Position numbers and translations under genes: made by a program. Source: an uncultured Clostridia bacterium (GTDB taxonomy: Bacteria > Bacillota > Clostridia > UMGS1810). Taken from it: a stretch of 64,000 nt of DNA. The stretch spans positions 1-64,000 of the forward strand of contig CAKSFP010000001.1 of NCBI GenBank assembly GCA_934454585.1, read 5' to 3'. Positions 60,018 to 64,000 of this stretch are shown here, in pieces; positions within the stretch are counted from its first letter, which is position 1; each line of letters starts with the position of its first letter. The notes below the pieces were generated by a model. The model was not told the origin of the DNA. It worked only from the letters and a program-made list of their open reading frames with translations, and did not search any database.

Positions 60018-60692
60018 ATGGTTCATATCGGTAACTCATGGGACGATATCCTCGGAGAGGAATTTACAAAAGAATATTATCTCAGACTTCGCGGATTCTT
60101 AAAAGAGGAATATACTGCGCATACGGTTTACCCGGATATGCATGATATATTCAATGCACTCAAACTTACGGACTATCGCGATGTAAAGGTTGTAATTCTG
60201 GGCCAGGATCCTTACCACGGTGAGGGAGAGGCGCACGGACTCGCTTTTTCTGTCAAAAAAGGGATAGCGATTCCGCCGTCACTCAAAAACATTTATAAAG
60301 AATTGCACAATACGCTCGGTTGCTACATTCCCAACAACGGTTTTTTGGAAAAATGGGCGCGCCAGGGAGTGCTGCTGCTTAACACTGCGCTCACTGTGCG
60401 CAAAGACTGCGCAAATTCTCACAGCGGCAAAGGGTGGGAGGTGCTTACCGACGCCATAATCAAAAAACTTAATTTAAGGGAAGAACCGATTGTTTTCATG
60501 CTTTGGGGCAACAACGCAAAGTCGAAAGCATGGTTTATAGATAAAGACAAGCATCTTGTACTGACGAGCGTTCACCCGAGTCCGCTCTCGGCAAGCAGAG
60601 GCTTTTTCGGCTGCGATCATTTCAGAAAGGCTAACGACTTTCTGATATCACATGGTATGACACCGATTGACTGGCAGATAGAAAATATTTGA
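60018..60692 (+). CDS. ung: Uracil-DNA glycosylase, family 1
   Basis: Removes uracil from DNA. The 224-residue protein has the water-activating motif GQDPYHGEGEAHGLAF (residue 65 region), PPSLKNIYKEL, LLLNTALTVR, VFMLWGNNAKSK and the DNA-intercalation motif HPSPLSASRGFFG. The ATG at 60018 is the usual start; an in-frame GTG at 60009 is possible. It is five bases after typA and 19 before tyrS, so these three probably share a transcript. Confidence 0.97.
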   Translation: MVHIGNSWDDILGEEFTKEYYLRLRGFLKEEYTAHTVYPDMHDIFNALKLTDYRDVKVVILGQDPYHGEGEAHGLAFSVKKGIAIPPSLKNIYKELHNTLGCYIPNNGFLEKWARQGVLLLNTALTVRKDCANSHSGKGWEVLTDAIIKKLNLREEPIVFMLWGNNAKSKAWFIDKDKHLVLTSVHPSPLSASRGFFGCDHFRKANDFLISHGMTPIDWQIENI

Positions 60693-60711
60693 TGAGAGGA
60701 ATTGATGTTAA

Positions 60712-61932
60712 ATGAAGATTTATGATGAACTCGTAGCGAGAGGTCTCGTGGCTCAGGTTACGGATGAGGATGAAATCAAAGAGCTTGTAAACAACGGCAA
60801 AGCGATATTCTACATCGGCTTTGACCCCACGGCAGATTCACTCCATGTGGGTCATTTCATGGCGCTTTGCCTTATGAAAAGACTGCAGATGGCAGGCAAC
60901 AAACCAGTTGTGCTCATAGGCGGCGGAACAGGTCATGTGGGCGACCCCTCCGGCAGGACCGATATGAGAACCATGATGACTGAGGAGACAATTAATCACA
61001 ACTGTGAGTGTTTCAAGAAACAGATGGAGCGTTTTATTGAGTTTGGCGACGATAAGGCTATCATGGTAAACAACGCCGATTGGCTGCTCAAGCTTAACTA
61101 TATTGATTTGCTGCGCGAAGTTGGCGCTTGCTTCTCGGTAAACAATATGCTGCGTGCGGAGTGTTATAAACAGAGGATGGAAAAGGGTCTTTCTTTTCTT
61201 GAATTCAACTACATGATAATGCAGTCATACGACTTTTATCATTTGTATCAGGAATACGGCTGCAATATGCAGTTCGGCGGTGATGATCAGTGGTCAAATA
61301 TGCTCGGCGGTACAGAGCTCATCCGCCGTAAACTCGGCAAAGACGCTTACGCAATGACCATAACACTGCTTATGAACTCCGAAGGCAAAAAGATGGGCAA
61401 GACTGCAAACGGTGCAGTATGGCTCGATCCCAACAAGACATCACCGTTTGAGTTTTATCAGTACTGGCGCAATGTCGGCGACGATGATGTGCTCAAGTGC
61501 ATAAGGATGCTCACCTTCCTGCCGCTCGAGGAGATTGACAAGATGGATTCTTGGGAGGGCAGCAAGCTTAACGATGCTAAGGAGATCCTTGCTTATGAGC
61601 TTACTTCGCTCGTACACGGCAAGGAGGAGGCAGACAAAGCCAAGACCTCATCGCACGCGCTTTTTGCCGGCGGCGGAGACGACAGCAATATGCCCACCAC
61701 TCAGCTTAGTGCGGACGACCTTGCGGACGGCGGCATAGCTATCCTTGATTTGATGACAAAATGCGGACTCATCGTAAGCAAATCCGAGGGCAGACGCCTG
61801 GTTATGCAGGGCGGAGTATCCGTCAATGACGAAAAGGTGACAGCAATTGACTATGTTGTTACAGAGCAGATGTTGAGTGACGGAGTTAAAATAAGAAAAG
61901 GTAAAAAGGTATATCATAAAGCAATAATATAA
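60712..61932 (+). CDS. tyrS: Tyrosyl-tRNA synthetase
   Basis: Charges tRNA-Tyr. The 406-residue class I enzyme has the HIGH-like motif DPTADSLHVGHFMAL, the tyrosine site QSYDFYHLYQEYGCNMQFGG with DDQWSN, the KMSKS-like motif GKKMGKTANGAVW and a C-terminal S4 RNA-binding domain (GLIVSKSEGRRLVMQGGVSV). A ribosome site GAGGAA lies upstream. No T-box is present here, unlike many tyrS genes of Bacillota; the window's T-box controls the aromatic operon at 18003 instead. Confidence 0.98.
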   Translation: MKIYDELVARGLVAQVTDEDEIKELVNNGKAIFYIGFDPTADSLHVGHFMALCLMKRLQMAGNKPVVLIGGGTGHVGDPSGRTDMRTMMTEETINHNCECFKKQMERFIEFGDDKAIMVNNADWLLKLNYIDLLREVGACFSVNNMLRAECYKQRMEKGLSFLEFNYMIMQSYDFYHLYQEYGCNMQFGGDDQWSNMLGGTELIRRKLGKDAYAMTITLLMNSEGKKMGKTANGAVWLDPNKTSPFEFYQYWRNVGDDDVLKCIRMLTFLPLEEIDKMDSWEGSKLNDAKEILAYELTSLVHGKEEADKAKTSSHALFAGGGDDSNMPTTQLSADDLADGGIAILDLMTKCGLIVSKSEGRRLVMQGGVSVNDEKVTAIDYVVTEQMLSDGVKIRKGKKVYHKAII

Positions 61933-61949
61933 TCAGGGATTCGCCTTGC

Positions 61950-62021
61950 GGTATATGTTGTATATCTGCTCGACACGCGACCTGACGGCGCTATGGATCT
62001 CGCTGATACACAACATACACC
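61950..62021. repeat. Hairpin repeat, family A copy 3
   Basis: GGTATATGTTGTATATCTGC (61950 on) pairs with the arm ending CAACATACACC, 17 of 20 positions. On the minus strand its loop reads GAGATCCATAGCGCCGTCAG and ends GTGTCGAG, almost identical to copy 2 at 29366-29441. It lies directly after tyrS in the opposite orientation to copy 2. Confidence 0.7.
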
Positions 62022-62095
62022 ACTCGGCTTTGAGTAAGTTCATTGCCTGAGGATAGGAAAATGCAAATTTGATATATCCGCCTAAGAATTGTACA

Positions 62096-62138
62096 GGGAT
62101 GTAGAAAACAAATATTCGGTTTTTTACATCCCTTTTTC
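62096..62138 (+). terminator. Terminator of the typA-ung-tyrS transcript
   Basis: GGGATGTAGAAAAC pairs with GTTTTTTACATCCC (one mismatch), followed by TTTTT. Confidence 0.85.
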
Positions 62139-62157
62139 AAAACAGGAGTTGATGAAA

Positions 62158-63282
62158 ATGAAGTTTGTTCACCTCGCCGATCTGCACATAGGAAAACGGG
62201 TAAACGGGTTTTCCATGATTGAAGATCAAAAATATATCCTTTCACAGATTGCGGATATAATCAAATCGGTAAATCCCGACGCTGTCATAATCGCCGGAGA
62301 TGTCTACGATAAATCCGTGCCGACCGCAGAGGCGGTTTGCCTGCTCGATTCATTTTTTACCTCTCTTTGCAGTTTGTGTACACATATTTTTGTCATCAGC
62401 GGAAACCACGACAGCTCCGAGCGACTGGCTTTCTGCTCCGGTGCACTCAAAAACTCCGGTTTGTACATATCTCCGGTCTTTGACGGCAAGGTGATGAGCG
62501 TTGATATGACCGATGAATTCGGCACTGTCGCGGTGCATCTGCTTCCGTTTGTCAAACCCTCCGTTGTGCGCGCGGTATATGAGATTGAAGATTCGCTCAC
62601 CTACACCGAGGCTGTCAGCGAGGTTGTGTCTCGCATAGAAGTTGATGAATCAAAGCGAAATGTGCTTGTTGCACACCAGTTTGTTACAGGCTCTGCGCGC
62701 AGTGAATCCGAGGAAGTAAGCGTCGGCGGACTTGATGATGTTGACGCGGCGGTTTTCGCTCCGTTTGATTATACTGCGCTCGGTCACATTCATCGACCTC
62801 AACAGCACGGCGCAAACATACGCTACAGCGGATCGCCGCTTAAGTATTCGTTCTCCGAGGCGGCATATGACAAGTCTGTCACTGTGGTAACGCTCGGCGC
62901 CAAGGGTGATGTCGCGGTTGACACAGTGCCGCTTGTGCCTATGCATGATATGCGTGAGATAAAAGGCAGTTATATGCAGATTACAGATAAAAGCTTTTAC
63001 GAAAATTTTGCATCTGACGATTATGTACACATCACCCTTACGGACGAGGACGACATAATAGACGCTGTCGGCAAGCTGCGAAGCATTTATCCCAACATAA
63101 TGAAACTTGACTATGACAACGAGCGAACGCGTGCAAATGCCGAGATAACCGTTGACACAGAACTGCGGAGTAAAACTCCGTCCGAGCTTTTTTCCGAACT
63201 TTACAAAATGCAGAATAATGCAGACATGACGGAGAAACAGCGTAACTTTTTGACGGAGCTTTTGGAAAACATAAGGGGATGA
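62158..63282 (+). CDS. sbcD: Exonuclease SbcCD, D subunit
   Basis: The 374-residue Mre11-type nuclease subunit of SbcCD, which cuts hairpins and blocked DNA ends. Metal-binding motifs: FVHLADLHIGK, IIAGDVYDKSVPT, VISGNHDSSERLAF, and YTALGHIHRPQ. The ATG at 62158 lies nine bases after GGAG and gives the normal start MKFVHLADLH; an ATG six bases earlier is too close to that site. sbcC follows four bases later. Confidence 0.97.
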   Translation: MKFVHLADLHIGKRVNGFSMIEDQKYILSQIADIIKSVNPDAVIIAGDVYDKSVPTAEAVCLLDSFFTSLCSLCTHIFVISGNHDSSERLAFCSGALKNSGLYISPVFDGKVMSVDMTDEFGTVAVHLLPFVKPSVVRAVYEIEDSLTYTEAVSEVVSRIEVDESKRNVLVAHQFVTGSARSESEEVSVGGLDDVDAAVFAPFDYTALGHIHRPQQHGANIRYSGSPLKYSFSEAAYDKSVTVVTLGAKGDVAVDTVPLVPMHDMREIKGSYMQITDKSFYENFASDDYVHITLTDEDDIIDAVGKLRSIYPNIMKLDYDNERTRANAEITVDTELRSKTPSELFSELYKMQNNADMTEKQRNFLTELLENIRG

Positions 63283-63286
63283 GTAT

Positions 63287-64000
63287 ATGAGACCGTTACT
63301 TCTTGAAATGAGTGCTTTCGGACCGTTTGCCGATTTGGTTGAGATTGATTTTTCGTCTTTCGGAAAATCGGGCATATATCTTATAACGGGCGACACCGGC
63401 GCCGGCAAAACCACAATATTTGATGCGATATCTTTTGCACTGTACGGAAAACCGAGCGGTGATAACCGTGAGCCTGTAATGCTCAGGTGCAAATACAGTC
63501 AGCCGACCGTACCTACCTTTGTGCGGCTTAAATTTGCGTGCGGCGGTTGTGAATACACCGTCACGCGCAACCCGACATATTTGCGCGCGGCAAAGCGCGG
63601 CGAAGGCTTGGTTACGGAAACGGCTGATTCCGAACTGTTGCTGCCGGACGGCGGCGTTATCGCAAAAAATGCCGATGTGGACGCAAAGATTCTCGAGATC
63701 GTGAAGCTTGACAGAAATCAATTTTCACAGATTGCAATGATTGCTCAGGGGGATTTTTTGAAATTGCTCCTTGCCGGGACAAAAGAGAGGAAAGAAATTT
63801 TCCGCAGTATATTTGACACAAATCTTTTCTTTGATTTGCAGAAAAAACTGGCGTCACTTGACAGTGATGCCGAGCGCAAATGCCGGGAATGTGCGGTTGC
63901 TCTGCGCTCTGTTGCCGAAGGTGTGGATTGTGGCGAAATGGCGAAGGTTAAAGAACGCTTTGATGAGATCATGTCGTATGAAATAATTCCGGCAGATGAA
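63287..64000 (+). CDS. sbcC: Exonuclease SbcCD, C subunit (cut by window end)
   Basis: The first 238 codons of the SMC-like ATPase subunit; the gene runs past the window edge. Residues 1-45 hold the N-terminal ATPase half with LEMSAFGPFADLVEIDF and the Walker A ITGDTGAGKTTIFDAISFAL; the Q-loop is FSQIAMIAQGDFLKLLL near residue 150, and a coiled coil begins at about residue 185. AAGGGGATGAG lies before the ATG. No stop interrupts the frame to 64000. Confidence 0.96.
   Translation, partial: MRPLLLEMSAFGPFADLVEIDFSSFGKSGIYLITGDTGAGKTTIFDAISFALYGKPSGDNREPVMLRCKYSQPTVPTFVRLKFACGGCEYTVTRNPTYLRAAKRGEGLVTETADSELLLPDGGVIAKNADVDAKILEIVKLDRNQFSQIAMIAQGDFLKLLLAGTKERKEIFRSIFDTNLFFDLQKKLASLDSDAERKCRECAVALRSVAEGVDCGEMAKVKERFDEIMSYEIIPADE

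Noticed and set aside
1..64000. CRISPR arrays, insertion sequences, prophage genes, rRNA
   Set aside because: No regularly spaced direct repeats, transposase, integrase or phage structural motif was seen, and no rRNA-like stretch.

Overview
The window looks like a chromosomal segment of an anaerobic, spore-forming-type Clostridia bacterium (Bacillota), probably an uncultured gut lineage. Reasons: the hemW-hrcA-grpE-dnaK-dnaJ order, AddAB rather than RecBCD, a glmS ribozyme, T-box and ZTP leader RNAs, strong AGGAGG ribosome sites, a single-chain PurL, a PurO-type IMP cyclohydrolase with a separate AICAR transformylase, and ferredoxin-dependent indolepyruvate oxidoreductase. No tRNA, rRNA, CRISPR array, transposase or prophage gene was recognised.

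Layout. 1-4186: an AraC regulator facing a three-gene sugar or polyol oxidation set (two Gfo/Idh/MocA dehydrogenases and a TIM-barrel isomerase). 4187-4547: a non-coding spacer packed with hairpin repeats. 4548-6620: glmS under its self-cleaving ribozyme. 6732-7613: three small conserved-looking genes of unknown role. 7614-17439: an accessory island with an RtcB RNA ligase, a SLOG-like remnant, a DIP1984-family protein, a WYL regulator overlapping a HhH-GPD glycosylase-like gene, a NADAR ADP-ribose glycosidase-like gene overlapping an unknown gene, a WG-repeat-like protein, a CX5R phosphatase and a SpoVK/CbbX-type AAA+ ATPase, plus broken genes. 17654-23748: a T-box-controlled operon (acyl-CoA synthetase, iorA, iorB, paaK-like ligase, ACT protein). 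23938-29343: hydrolase, a DUF1538 membrane protein paired with a tandem PII-like protein, and a two-component system. 29647-42803: the purine operon purE-C-F-M-N-O-AICARFT-D-L and fhs under a ZTP riboswitch. 42905-64000: patatin, hemW, the HrcA heat-shock operon, addBA, rplM-rpsI, rpmE, typA, ung, tyrS, sbcD and the start of sbcC.

The two most unusual signals are (1) the accessory island, whose members point to RNA or DNA repair and ADP-ribose/nucleotide signalling and which carries an exact 12-base promoter-proximal motif (TTTTTTGTACAT) three times, and a decayed second copy of one of its own unknown genes; and (2) three families of hairpin repeats (here called A, B and C) that sit in the 3' flanks of genes, occur in tandem at two loci, and keep their loops or left arms similar while stems change in a paired way.

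The leader RNAs tie the metabolism together. ZTP signals shortage of 10-formyl-tetrahydrofolate, and the operon it controls contains both formyl-using transformylases and formate-tetrahydrofolate ligase. The T-box (specifier read as UAC, tyrosine) would switch on iorAB and the aryl-CoA ligase when aromatic amino acids are short, which suggests that the operon makes aromatic amino acids from arylacetates rather than degrading them.
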